Assembly: GCA_951802425.1 (NCBI GenBank)
Contig: OX637798.1
Location: forward strand, 3,707,822-3,771,821
Length of the DNA stretch: 64,000 nt
Direction of reading: 5' to 3'
Source of the DNA: Clavaria fumosa
Lineage: Eukaryota; Basidiomycota; Agaricomycetes; Agaricales; Clavariaceae
This document shows positions 43,361 through 53,636 of this stretch, piece by piece. The notes under the pieces were generated by a model, which was given only the letters and a program-made list of their open reading frames with translations, did not search any database and was not told the DNA's origin. A program made the position numbers and the translations under genes. Within the stretch, counting starts at the first letter, position 1, and every line of letters starts with the position of its first letter.

Positions 43361-44107
43361 TGTCATGCCCGTGCCAACCGGAGTATTCTCCGGCCTTCTC
43401 CGGCCTTCTCTGGCGGTCTCCGGACCCCCAATCGCAACTCCGGGCTCTCGGACCTAGGTCCAGAGCGCCGGACTTCACTTGCGCGACATAGTGCAGGATC
43501 AGGAAGTGTGCCTGAAGGGCCACCAACTGATGTCCGCACTAGTTGCTGTTGCCTCGGGCAACCAGGAACTGGTCCTGCCCCAGACCCATCACCCGGACAA
43601 TTTGATGGACTCCCGGAAACGCCTGTACATCATAGTTAGTAGTTTAACCTTTGTCCCGATCAGATTCCGTCTCCGTCTCGTAGTCCCATAGTTTAGTTTA
43701 TTTCCTGACTCCCGGACATTACTCCGTAGCTACGAACTGATTCCGTAGTCGTACCGGAGTTATCTCCATTGCTAGCATCGCCCCGGACTTTTGTATAAGT
43801 ACTCGTAGATTACGGCCTTAGTCTAGCCAGTCTGATTATCAACCCCGCCTACTCGCACTCTACTCCGCATTGCCTGAAACCCGTCTCCCGACTTCTTCTG
43901 AAATCCGAGACACTGATCCGCAGAGGGCGTCGTTTCAATACGTTCGCCAAGTCTCATCCGAACCCAAGTCCAACTCCGTCCAAACTCCGGTTTGCTCCGT
44001 CGCACCCAGACCTTGTTACTCTCGCCCGGACTTTATTGTTCCCCACCGGACTTTGTTATTTCCGCCCGGACTTTACTCCGCCCGACCCCCACGACATAGA
44101 CGTAACA
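43361..44107 (+). repeat. 3' LTR of chromovirus C (747 bp)
   Basis: It is the direct repeat of 35696-36420 with the same ends, followed by CACAT. The preceding GAGAGGGAGATAC is the polypurine tract. CpG sites differing between the LTRs include TGTCACGCC against TGTCATGCC. Confidence 0.95.
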
Positions 44108-44112
44108 CACAT

Positions 44113-44920
44113 CGCATCTCTGAGATCAAGCAAATACCTGGTGGATGCCATACCTTGTCCAGCAACCGCCCCCCACAATGTTGGACAATTGGGATAACTT
44201 CACCATGGAATTATTTCTGGTATTCAGAAACCCCCCCCCACATATGACTTCGAAGAGCGTGCTGCATAATTTGAAGATGCCCAACAATTCCCGCATCACA
44301 GAATACATTGTCACCTTCAATTCGCACGCACCCTACACTGGATACAATGACACCGTGCTCACCAAGGCCTTTTACCAGGGGCTCGCCAACTGCATCAAAG
44401 ACCAGTTTCAATACACGAGTCGAGAGCAGGAGTTCACCGGACTCCATCAACAAGCTTTGGCCTTTGAGCAGCGGTACTGGCAATGCGAGGAAGAACAAGG
44501 CCGCTTTCCGACATCCGTCCAATACAGAAAGCGACCCGGCGACTCGTCGTGCGGAAATTTGTCAAACCCGATGAAAGACCGCAATGTGAAACCCGCCAAC
44601 AACCAATCCTCGAACCGCCCTGCGCCCACTCCAGTAACCAACCCCATCATGACATCCGCTCCGGCCAAACCTGCCTCGACCCCTGTAACGAAGCCGAAGG
44701 AGGGAAAGATGGAGAAATCCACACCTTGCAGACCACTCTCCACCGGGCCGCTGGACTTTGCTTATATTGCATGGGTCAAGGGCATTTCTCGAATACATGC
44801 CCGTTGATCCCTGCTAACTGCAAGTCTGCTGCCCGTGCCACCCTCACATTTACCATGACCGCAGCTGAGCCCTTGGCCAGCGACAAGTTGGGAAATGCTC
44901 CAGCATCTCAAGGCATGTAG
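44113..44920 (+). pseudogene. gag: gag of gypsy B, C-terminal part, with the same frameshift as A
   Basis: After element C the capsid resumes (MPYLVQQPPPTMLDNWDNFT) to the Pro/Thr linker and stops at 44807. The zinc knuckle CLYCMGQGHFSNTC lies in a different frame that runs to 44920. Positions and frames mirror A (6407 and 6520), so the frameshift predates the A/B split or is a programmed feature. Confidence 0.8.
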
Positions 44921-44928
44921 GGAGATTC

Positions 44929-45339
44929 TTGAGTTGTGATATTGTCATAGATACCAATACTGATACCTGTACCATGGATGAACTCCCCTTATACATGGTT
45001 CTGTCATCTACTTCTTCTGCTGCCTTTTTGATTTCCGTTGTTATTCTGCAAATTAGCAATACCCCTGTACCCACACTTGTAGATTGTGGAGCTACCGAAT
45101 GTTTTGTTTTGCCCGACTTTACACCTTTGAAATTCCGTTCAACACTAACCTGCCCTATACAACTTAGGCTATTTGACGGGTCCATCGCAGGACTGATCAC
45201 CCAAGTGACCGACCAACAATTCTGCTTTGAGGACAGCACAATGCACACTGAACGTTTCTATGTTACCCAACTCCATTCGGATGTGAAGGTCATACTCAGA
45301 CTGTCATGGCTTTGGAAACACAACCCAGACATCGATTGA
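44929..45339 (+). pseudogene. aspartic protease domain of gypsy B
   Basis: It carries PTLVDCGATECFVLPDF and ends LSWLWKHNPDID-stop, as in A. The catalytic D-C-G-A form is shared by both copies, so Cys is ancestral to this pair. The TGA at 45337 replaces the expected Trp. GLS of the FLAP-distal motif has become RLS here (CTCGGA to CTCAGA). Confidence 0.75.
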
Positions 45340-45384
45340 CCAACCCTCTCGATACGATTCCGCAATTCCGATACCTGACCGCTG

Positions 45385-46189
45385 ATGATGAAGCCCTTGC
45401 CCACTGTGGCCACCGATGCAGCAAGGCCTGCGGGGTCTCATAACCCAACCACTGATGAACTCAGGGTCCTGAAGGAGCTCGCTCCTAAGGACTGGTCAAC
45501 ACTGAGCCCAGGACTACCCACGGGGACCACTGGAAATCCACTGTCGGAGTTGAACCCCACTGCGCCTGATAGCAATTCTGCTATGTCGGGAACTTTGAAC
45601 TCCACCACATGGGACTGGGCAAACCTACCCGAGGAGCCTTTGCCACCTTTTCCCACTGTTGTTGCTGCTGATAAAACTTTACCCAACACGAATTTACACA
45701 GAACAGGGTCACAGGAAAATTCTGCTGCCCCATTGCCCAAACCAGCACCTATCGATATTCGAATTTTGGATCCCGCCCACTTCACCAACCATCTAGTGGG
45801 TGAGGATATAATTCTTCATGCTGTTTATCATTTTTTCCCTGCACCTGAAGACTCGCTCCAAGCTAATGCTGCACTAATCAATTCTGAACCCCCAGAAGCA
45901 AGGGCGAACCTACCACCTCAATATGCAGACTTTACCAATGTCTTCTCCGAGGAAGAGGCCTGCACCCTTCCACCCCACCGAACTTACAATCATGCGATAC
46001 AACTCAAACCAGACACCAAAGACCCTTGGGGTCTGCTGTATAACATGTCCGAGCTGGAATTAAAGGTTTTGCATGACTATATTGACCACATGCTCCAGAA
46101 GGGATTTATCCACCCTTCTGAATCCCCCACGGGAGCCCCTGTTGTATTTGCAAAAACAAAGGACAGTTCACTCTGTCTTTGTGTTGACT
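45385..46189 (+). pseudogene. pol: reverse transcriptase N-terminus of gypsy B, truncated
   Basis: The frame follows the protease linker and reaches QYADFTNVFSEEEACTLPPH, GFIHPSESPTGAPVVFAKTK and DSSLCLCVD, where it stops because repeat Y takes over. B keeps the A-run that A has shortened, so its frame is correct up to the break. Palm, YLDD, RNase H and integrase are absent. Confidence 0.85.
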
Positions 46190-46484
46190 AATAGCATAGT
46201 CCTTGTGCAGATGGAGTATCTGCGCTTTCTTTCACTGCAAGCTAACCACTCAAGCTAGTCTTATGAAATTTTGTGTGCCTATATCTACCCCTCTAATCCT
46301 CAATTTCCATGATTTACATTTTCCCAAAACTCATTTCCCAATGCATGCCAAAGCTGCTGACCAACCCAGTCAAAATTCTCCCATTTATCAAAACCAACCA
46401 TAGGATTCCAAAACAAATGCAATGCTATACTGGGCCATCCCATACCTATCATATTCCATCCCTCTCTCCCCCCTCCCATCATCC
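46188..46484. repeat. repeat Y copy 2 (3' end of a Z2-like gene)
   Basis: AATAGCATAGTCCTTGTGCAG, GATGGAGTATCTGCGCTTTC and following sequence match 11764 onward. The copy begins at the ACTAA motif that would be the branch site of Z2's last intron and ends at CTCCCATCA (46484). Confidence 0.85.
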
Positions 46485-46948
46485 TGCTTGGAGTTGCTTG
46501 GATGATGTGAAGAATGTTGAGGACAATGAGGATGAAAGCTCAGAGTTCAGGATCAAGGGATGATAATATTCAAATTGCAGAACAGGGAACTACAGGTGGG
46601 ATCTTATACTGCAAGGACAGGAGTAGAAGAGTACTCTGAAACATAGTATATATCAAATTTCCAGGAGGGTTTCACCACAAGTGCCTGTGCAATCTTCAAG
46701 GAACAAAGGAACCACAACAACAATGACTCCCATGGGTCATGGGCATCCACCCATTGGTTACAAGAACAGGGGGATGGTGGGAGAAGGTTCTAGAACAGAG
46801 TCTGAGGGAAGTGTGAAGCAGAGTATGCAGAGTTATGGCAGAGCAGATCAGAGAAGGTGCAGAGTCCAGAGCCTGGAGTGGAGATAGTGCTTATGTGATT
46901 GGATGGGGTCATAACAGTTGCTGACATTGCTGGGGTATAGAGTATGTC
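46485..46948. other. no supported gene
   Basis: Purine-rich spacer with GTTCTAGAACAGAG and CAGAGTATGCAGAGTTATGGCAGAGCAGA motifs. It resembles the style of 1530-1930 but no clear alignment was seen. Confidence 0.3.
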
Positions 46949-47581
46949 TCATAATAAAAAAATTGTCTTGGTTTCCCCCTTTGGGACCATGATGTACATA
47001 TCCCCCTTGCCAGTGGCACAGAAGGTATGCCAGTAAGCTGTGTGAATGTTCTTGGGAGGGATTTCAGTGAAGTTTACAAATCTCAAACAGTAAGGGGACA
47101 TGTGCCACAAAGTGCTGGAGTTGTATATTTTGACATTGCCATAGTCATGTGTCAGGTGAGTGGCAGGCTTTTTGCCTGTCTCAGGCTGACAATCTTCTTC
47201 TATGACAGCCAGCCATGCTATCTTGTCACTGTCATGCTCAGCAGTGGCAGCCTTCTCAGTGTTTCTGCCCTTTTGTTGGGGGTCTTGCCCTTCCTTTCCC
47301 TCCCTCTTTTGCCCAACAATCATACTGATAATGTCCTGTCTTCTGCAGATGTAACACTTCCCTTTCAGCCAGTCCTTTTCCTTGGGTCTGGCAGAGTTCA
47401 TTGTGGTGGTAAGTGCTGCCTCACTGCTTTCTTTCTTTTGGGTAGGCCCTTCTCTGAGAGTGCAGCAATCAGCCCCTTGGCTGAGCAGTTCAATGAGCAG
47501 GTCAAGGCTGATCTTCAGCAGGGTGATAATGGTAGTGAAGGCAGGTATTGTGACTCTTCTTAAAAAAAAATTCAGGGACAT
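46949..47581 (-). pseudogene. Ty1/copia gag-protease junction remnant
   Basis: The 210-codon minus-strand frame contains a degenerate zinc knuckle (GKCYICRRQDI) and then AWLAVIEEDCQPETG. It goes on to DYGNVKIYNSSTLWHMSPY and CATGKGDMYIMVPKGET, which parallel the copia protease start (normally LYDSGASRHMTP and AxGxGDMxxxVPNG). The catalytic D-S-G has become N-S-S, so the enzyme would be inactive. Integrase and RT are not found downstream; the frame ends among unrelated sequence. It is unrelated in sequence to the gag-only element at 12.86 kb except by family. Confidence 0.7.
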
Positions 47582-48482
47582 GCACAGTAATCAGGATGGG
47601 TCCAGTGGGCATGAGTTGTCACAAGACACTGGCCATCACATGGGCATGATTGAGGTCACAGGCTGCAGGTTTTCACCACCATGCAGGGCTTGCTGGAGAT
47701 GCACACCCCCCTTCCAAGGGACATTGGAGAAGATGTGCTAGGCTCTCACACCAGCCAGGATGTTGCATGCCACTGACCCTGAGTACTGGCCTGCAAGCGA
47801 GGCACCAAATTGGCAGAGGGACTCAGAAGCTGGCAGGCAGTCTTGCACTGGGACACTATTTGTGAAGCACAAATTGAGGTAAGCAGTGATACCACAGTTG
47901 TGACTCTGCCCAGGACACAGCTAGGGCGATAGACACTGCATCATTTCCCAATGGCAGAGGTGAGATCACCAATTCCATTGGAGATGCTGGCCCATTGTTC
48001 ACAGATGCAGGGTCAGCCACATTCAACCGGCCTGCTGGGGTGCTGGCAGGAGCTGGGACCATGGCCTCAATATGACCAACCATGATGGCAATGAGGGCAG
48101 TTGCAACGATTGACTCAGAGTGTGACAATGGCATTGAACAAGGGAGTGAAGGGAGCAACTTCCTTTCTAGGCAACCCCAACAACACCATAAAAACCCAAC
48201 AACAAAATCAAGAATACCCAGTCACCTAGTACCATAGTCCTTACAAGAGCCTCTTAACTACCATATCTACATTTCCAAACCACCTACCCATACTAGAGCA
48301 GAGCAGAGAACAGCAAAATAAAGCCAAAAACCAAATGTTAACCAATGCCAGCAGTCACCAGACTGAAGATGCAGGGAGCAGCAGGACTACATGAACACAA
48401 CCCCCCCATACTGACCACCAGGACACACCCTGCCAGTCAAAAATCATGAATGACAACACCACCCAAGCCAGGGCCATTGAAA
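47582..48482. other. no confidently identified gene
   Basis: Minus-strand frames (for example CQFGASLAGQYSGSVACNIL, then a stop) may be an upstream continuation of the copia gag, but I see no diagnostic motif. 48160-48480 is A/C-rich without ORFs. Confidence 0.3.
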
Positions 48483-48701
48483 GGCAGCTTATCCCTCAAA
48501 AGAACTGGACTCAATGGTATATTGAGTAGGTAGTTCTATATAGAGGGATCTGCCCTCTCTGTACAGTTGTGACATCGTATATATAGGTGAGTGGCCCTCC
48601 AGGGGCTGCTGATGTAAGCATAGCCAAGCAGCTATGCTTATTGAACTAAATATGGTATGTAGATTATGTAATAGGAAATATAGAAGGCCTGGGGCCTTAC
48701 A
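48483..48701 (-). repeat. 3' LTR of gypsy D (about 0.22 kb) with TATA-like box
   Basis: On the reverse strand CTCCAGTGGGGGAGGG (polypurine tract, 48702-48717) is followed by TGTAAGGCCCCAGG, a normal LTR start. The inner sequence has CACCTATATATACGATG, a TATA-like box. The end (GTCCAGTTCTTTTGAGGGAT) is shared with 4391-4460. I could not fix the last base or a target duplication. Confidence 0.55.
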
Positions 48702-50880
48702 CCCTCCCCCACTGGAGAGGCCCCTAACCAGAGATGATGCACAGGCAGTGCAGGATGACAAGCAGGATTGTAAAATAATATTAAAGGGGTGCATCCCCTT
48801 GGGCAGAGTTGTCGCCATGTCACCAGGCACAATCCCCTCCTGGGGCCTTTGCCTGGTGCTGACAGGTCCAGCCAAGTGGTCTGCGTGACCTGCCCCCAGT
48901 TGGACAGTGTGTCACGAGTGGCACACCCTGGTGGGGGGTGTATTGTTAAACCTCCAATAGGCAGCCCTAGGGGGTTTCGGACAGTGGATGTACTTCCACT
49001 GTCTTCCAGGGGCATGTTGCCCCTCCATTTGTCCCCTGTCCTCTCCCCCACCCAGAGGCAGCACAGATGTGCACTGTGCCCTATGCACTCTAGCAGTGCA
49101 TACATTCAGGGGGTATGGGAGGCTTCTCCCATTCAGCCAGCACTAGCTGGATGTCATCATCTAAGGGGGCATTCCCCTTTCACATGTACTTGTGTGGGTA
49201 CATGAGTACAAATTTGTCCCAGAGCTTCTTCAACAGAGACTCTGGCATCAGCAAATGCCTTGATTGTCTGTGCAACTGTCAGTGTTACTTTTGTGGTCCA
49301 GAGTCTGGACCATCACACAGGGAGGACTCTCCCTTTGATGGCCTGCGCATATGCCCCCTTTGAGACAAAGAGGGCCATGGCCATGGCCAGGAACAGGCAC
49401 CGCATCCGGGCCTGGGATGGCACACATGCCATTATGGTGTGCCAGATGGCCACCTTGCATGCAAAAGACAGGGGTGAGTCCCCATCTTTATCAATGCCAA
49501 GGATGGCCACTCTGCCCATCCTTATTTCCTCAACATAGCAGTGCAGGTCTGACACTGTGCCTCTGTCACCTTTTGGATTCATAGGGGGAATTTCCCCCTT
49601 CTCTCCTACAAAGGAGAGCCACAACTCTTGGGGGAGCAACAGCTCCCCAATGTCTATAAACTCCCTCATGGGAGGCACAACTACTCTCATCATTGCCAGC
49701 AGCAATGTCTGGTACAATGGATAGGAGGGTACTCCCCCTCCTGTGACTTCCGAGGGTCCTGTCCTCAGGGATGGGTTGCCCATCCCTCCACTCTCTTGCA
49801 ACATCTGCCCTTGCAGATGGCAGGCTACCTGGTCTGCTGATTTCTTGACCCTGGCAGGAACTCTCCAGTTCCTCACCAGCCAGTCCTCAACTGGCATGGG
49901 TGGCTTAGCCACTGTGGCGTTCTTCTGGGCCTCCTTGACAGCCCATCACATCTTCATCATGGCAGTCATATCATAACTGCCGTCAGGCACTCCATGATGC
50001 ACCTATTGGTTGAGGGCAATCACCTCCTCAACTGTCTTCAACTTGACAACCCATGCACCAGGTTTCATGGACACCCCAGATGGCCAAGGGTAGCCATCTG
50101 GAGCTCTGTCTGGTTGAGGGGCATTAAAGGGATAACCCCTTGTCAGAGGTGTGAGAACCATCTCTGAGAAAGTTCATTTATGCCTCAGTGAGGCATCAGG
50201 ATTCTGCTGACTGACACCAGCAGGTGGAAGAGGGGGATATCCCTCTTCAAAACTCATGGGGATGTCAATGTCCCCTGTAGGCAGTGCTATGTCCGCATAT
50301 GAGACAGTGGTGCAGGCCCATTTTGGGTCCCACTCCAAGGGGTCCCTTTCAGGTCCCTTTCCCTTTGCTGTGGTTCTCAGTGTGGCAAGCTCCTCATTGG
50401 TGCTTGCCAACTTTTCTGTCAAGGAGAGAATCTTCTCCTGTGCCCCTCTAAGGTCTTCTTCAACCTTGTCCAAATTATCATAAGCTTTTTCAAGCTTTTG
50501 CTGATGACCCACACAAAGGCACTGCCCTTCTCATTATCCTTGCACAAGTCTTCCAGCTTGCACTGCATCACCTCAAGCCCCAGCCCAAGTTTGTGCTTAG
50601 CACTTTCCTGCACTTCCTTAAGTGTTTGCTGAAACACTTCATCCAAGTGCAACAGCAACTCGAAGATGTGACAATGGAACCTGATGCACTGAGGGCACCA
50701 GGATCTGTGAGTGATCGCATGAATCATGTGGTCTTGGACCCAGGGGAGGGCCTCCTCCCCTTGTGACAATAACGGCTGGGACAACCCAGCCATTCTGATG
50801 ATGCTTGTCAGCAACGAGTTTCCTGGTGCAAGGCCAGGGACAGTGGCAGCAGGGATAGCATGAGGAGATGGGGTCTCCCC
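48702..50880 (-). pseudogene. extra sense-strand ORFs of gypsy D downstream of the chromodomain
   Basis: Between the D chromodomain and its polypurine tract lie about 2.2 kb of broken minus-strand coding sequence. The first part (50814-50419) has WCPQCIRFHCHIFELLLH. It continues in another frame as a coiled coil (EKAYDNLDKVEEDLRGAQ, LTEKLASTNEELATLR, 50512-50174). A 199-codon frame (49912-49313) reads MAKPPMPVEDWLVRNWRV ... YPLYQTLLLAMMRVVVPP. I do not recognise these products. The position is where envelope or accessory ORFs sit in LTR elements, but no signal peptide or convincing membrane anchor is seen. Several frameshifts and stops make it a relic. Confidence 0.45.
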
Positions 50881-51044
50881 ATCAGATCATCCATGGTTAT
50901 GGTTGATGGAGAAATAAGAAAAAGAGGGTGGATCCTCTTAAGGTTTCGTACCTGAGCCACCATGTGACTCAACTGTGGCTAATGACCCTGCGGTCTGGCT
51001 CAATCTGTTTACTACTCTGCATGGGTGCTCTGTCTGCACTCTGC

Positions 51045-51738
51045 TCAAGGGTGCCTAGGCAGTGCCCTCCACGATTCCACCCCTTGCAATTCAAGGTAGT
51101 GGTCTAGAGCTGCTAGCTCTTTGACTCCCATATATGGCTCCCAAGTTGTATCCCCAAGATTCCATTGGACCTCACATTCTAGGTGGTGTCCTTCCCACCT
51201 ATGGCCAATAATGGCATCGACCAGCCATTCCTCCTTTGGATCCATTCCAAAGTCATAAAAGACTTTCACTTCATGGTGCAGAAACAACATGTTGTTGTTT
51301 GGCTCATGTTGCTGTAGCCAGCTGACATGGAACATCAGGTGGATTCTCCTTGACTTTAGTGAGTCAGGGAGCTCCAGCTCATATGTGGATGATTCCGGTC
51401 TACATGACCATATTGGGTAAGGCCCAATAAACTAATTCTCCCTCTCTAAATGGGTGCTCTTCCTGTCAATGCTGATTAGCATAAAACATCTGGTGGATGC
51501 AACTTTCTATGATCACATCATGTGCCATTGAAAGGTTGAGTGCAGCCTTCTCTGCGAACATCCTTACTCCTCTGGGCTGTGCCCAGAGGTTGTCTGGCAA
51601 CTCTGCCATCATCTGGGGCATATACCCATAGGTTAATTCAAATAGGGTGAACCCCATAGACATGCTTATCAGTGTGTTAATGGCGAACTTGACCATTGGG
51701 ATTTGCTCCGCCCAATCTGTCTGGTCTGGCTGGACCAC
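51045..51738 (-). pseudogene. pol: gypsy D integrase C-terminus and chromodomain
   Basis: The frame at 51738-51466 reads WAEQIPMVKFAINTLISMSM then GFTLFELTYGYMPQMM, the conserved region after the integrase core (FAINxxxSxSTGxSPFxLxYG). At 51335-51045, FHVSWLQQHEPNN leads to a chromodomain: EWLVDAIIGHRWEG, LECEVQWNLGDTTWEPY, ELAALDHYLEL, with the aromatic W/W positions kept. Stops and frameshifts separate the pieces. D is thus a chromovirus on the minus strand, in a different family from C. Confidence 0.8.
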
Positions 51739-51741
51739 AGA

Positions 51742-52957
51742 TCAGATTGACTGCTCCATCACTCCATCTGTCTGCAGATGGAAAGCTGTGGACATCCACA
51801 GCTTAACACTGAGTAATTGGTGAGTTTCCTGCCAAAAGGCAGATGTGAATCTAGGATCATTGTTGGACACAATCAATCCTGGCAACCCATGTAGTCTCAC
51901 TACATGTGTTAGAAAGAGCCAGGCTAGCTCTGCTGCCATTACCTGTACTGCTGCATCTACCAGGCATAATATTGGTGTTTTACATGCCAATGCCTTGATC
52001 ATCTCCATGCATCTATCATGGAGCGGCCTCCAGTGAAACATTTGCATTTCACTATACAGACTGGCTAATGGGCCAGTATATGCAGACAGATTGGGCAGGA
52101 ACTGTCCAATGTACTGTACTAACCCAAGGAACCTCTGTACCTTGTTAACGCTTGTTGGTGTTTTCCATTTTATCCACTGTAATGTGGATTCGCCAGGCAT
52201 CTATTATGTGCCCTAAGCAATCTATGCTCTGTGCATATAACGAGCACTTTTTCTTGCTCAAGAAAAGGCTGGTGCCTTTGAGGGTCTCAAAGACCATCCC
52301 TAAGTGATGCTCATGGTCCTCCAAGGTCTTGGAGAGGGTGAATACATTGTCTAAGTACACATGCACATACTTCCCCAGCTGATGACAAAATATGTGCATC
52401 ATCAGGCACTGAAAGGTAGCAGGGGCATTACATTCCCCTATCTGCATCACCTGTGAGAACATGGTGCCCAAGATGGTCACAAATGCCATCTTCCACACCT
52501 CCTCAGGCTCTACGCATACTTGTTCGTTCGCATCTGATAGGTCAATCTTTGACCTATATGCGGCTCTAGCCACGTCCTCTCTGATCTGATCTTGATCAGG
52601 CAATGGGGTAATATCCTGTACAGTGTTTGCATTCTGTTTCTGGCAGTCTACAACTGTCTGTAGCAGCGGGTTCCAGCTGCTTTTCAGTATACACAGCATA
52701 GGAGCTGCCTGTGATGCTGCTCCTGCTTCCCACCAACCATTAGTAATGTAATGGTTCACTTTCTCAAGGAATTGTTCCTTGAATGCCTCAGCACACCAAG
52801 GCAAGTAATAGTTATAGACTTTCTTTTTGTCCATCAAGGGTATATGGTGGTTTACTGCCCAAAATGGAGGCAGTCTGGGGGGGACTCCCCCAAAGAGTTC
52901 AGCATACTGGTTAAACCAGTACTCATGCCTGCCCTTGAGGTAGGCATCATCTTTCAA
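51742..52957 (-). pseudogene. pol: gypsy D reverse transcriptase fused by deletion to integrase core
   Basis: From 52957 the frame has the RT entry region (GGVPPRLPPFWAVNHHIPLMD, VVDCQKQNANTVQDITPLPD), MAFVTILGTMFSQVMQIGEC and NAPATFQCLM. The catalytic box is HVYLDNVFTLS, YLDN instead of YLDD. After a frameshift, 52200-51742 begins with the thumb region (QRFLGLVQYIGQFLPNLSAY). At about 51,940 it passes in frame from PILCLVD directly to the integrase (AWLFLTHVVRLHGLPGLI, then SNNDPRFTSAFW), so RNase H and the first half of integrase are deleted. The second catalytic Asp lies in SNNDPRF. Upstream (gag, PR) is missing at the F3 boundary. Confidence 0.85.
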
Positions 52958-53179
52958 TTTTACAGAGGCATTAGCCTCTCCCCCTTCCAGGGCTCACCCT
53001 TGTCACAGGGGCCCAAGTGTAGTCAGCTCTTTGGAGCTTCCTTCCTTGGCACACTCTTTCCCAATACATGGAGGCATAACACTTCTGTTTCCTCACTCGG
53101 GTGACATAGCCTGAAGGGTTTTTCCTTTTCCTTTGCAGATATGGATTGCCCACAACCAGCATAGTCATCTTCCATGACT

Positions 53180-53636
53180 TCCTAGGCAGTGCAAGCAGGG
53201 TGAGCAGGTGAGTGGGGCAATCATGGTTAGCAGTCAGCAGTGCAAGTGGGATGGGCAGGGTGGATGTCACAAGTGGGTTGAGCAGGGTAGGCAGTGCAAG
53301 TGAGGCAAGTGGGGTGGATGATGGAAGTGGTGAGAGTGACATGGATGGCACAAGCATGATTACTAGTGCAGTACAAGCAAGGTGAACATGATAGACAGGT
53401 ACTTACATTGAGGGGTAGGGTGACTTGCTGCCTGTGGACAATGGAGGTCTGAGATGAGTGGGGACAAGCAAGCACATCATCCTTCACCCATATTGTATAT
53501 TCACATGAATCTGCAACCCACCTTAAGAAATGCAATTTTGTTTCCACATTTCATCTGTATTTCTTGTCCACATGGATGACACTGCTATGCCTTCCTGTCT
53601 CCACTACCAACTAAGGGCCTTCTTCTTCCATTCCAT
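53180..53636. repeat. F3 left domain
   Basis: TAGGCAGTGCAAGCAGGGTGAGC begins a stretch that parallels the F2 left domain (29240-29400) and F4 (62265-62560), including ATCATGGTTAGCAGT and GTGGGATGGGCAGGGTGGAT. It abuts the truncated RT of gypsy D. Confidence 0.75.

Larger units (their letters stand above)
35696..44107 (+). mobile_element. Ty3/gypsy chromovirus C, 8,412 bp, nested in gypsy B, TSD CACAT
   Basis: The LTRs at 35696-36420 and 43361-44107 both run TGTCA...CGTAACA. CACAT flanks the element at 35691-35695 and 44108-44112. Internal order: gag with zinc knuckle, protease, RT, RNase H, integrase, C-terminal chromodomain, then an antisense gene (Z4), a purine tract (GAGAGGGAGATAC) and the 3' LTR. 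The element is GC- and CpG-rich, unlike most of the window, so it is young. Three nonsense codons (37211, 38985, 39168) and a 604-bp MITE (39604-40207) inactivate this copy. The chromodomain normally targets integration to modified chromatin. Confidence 0.96.
34845..46189 (+). mobile_element. Ty3/gypsy element B, split by nested chromovirus C
   Basis: B is a close relative of A: gag (34879-35695, 44113-44920), protease (44929-45339) and the start of RT (45385-46189). Its gag is interrupted at 35695 by element C with target duplication CACAT; removing C rejoins the sequence seen uninterrupted in A at 5708-5720. It shares with A the gag frameshift and the TGA in the protease-end motif. RT ends abruptly at VD (46189), where repeat Y starts with microhomology GACTA. 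Like A it is preceded directly by repeat R, so A and B are parts of a duplicated segment rather than separate insertions. Confidence 0.88.

Noticed and set aside
42190..43491. 433-codon plus-strand ORF
   Set aside because: It is the opposite-strand shadow of Z4: Pro/Ser/Leu-rich low-complexity translation, whereas the minus strand has phase-consistent introns and a Zn2Cys6 motif.
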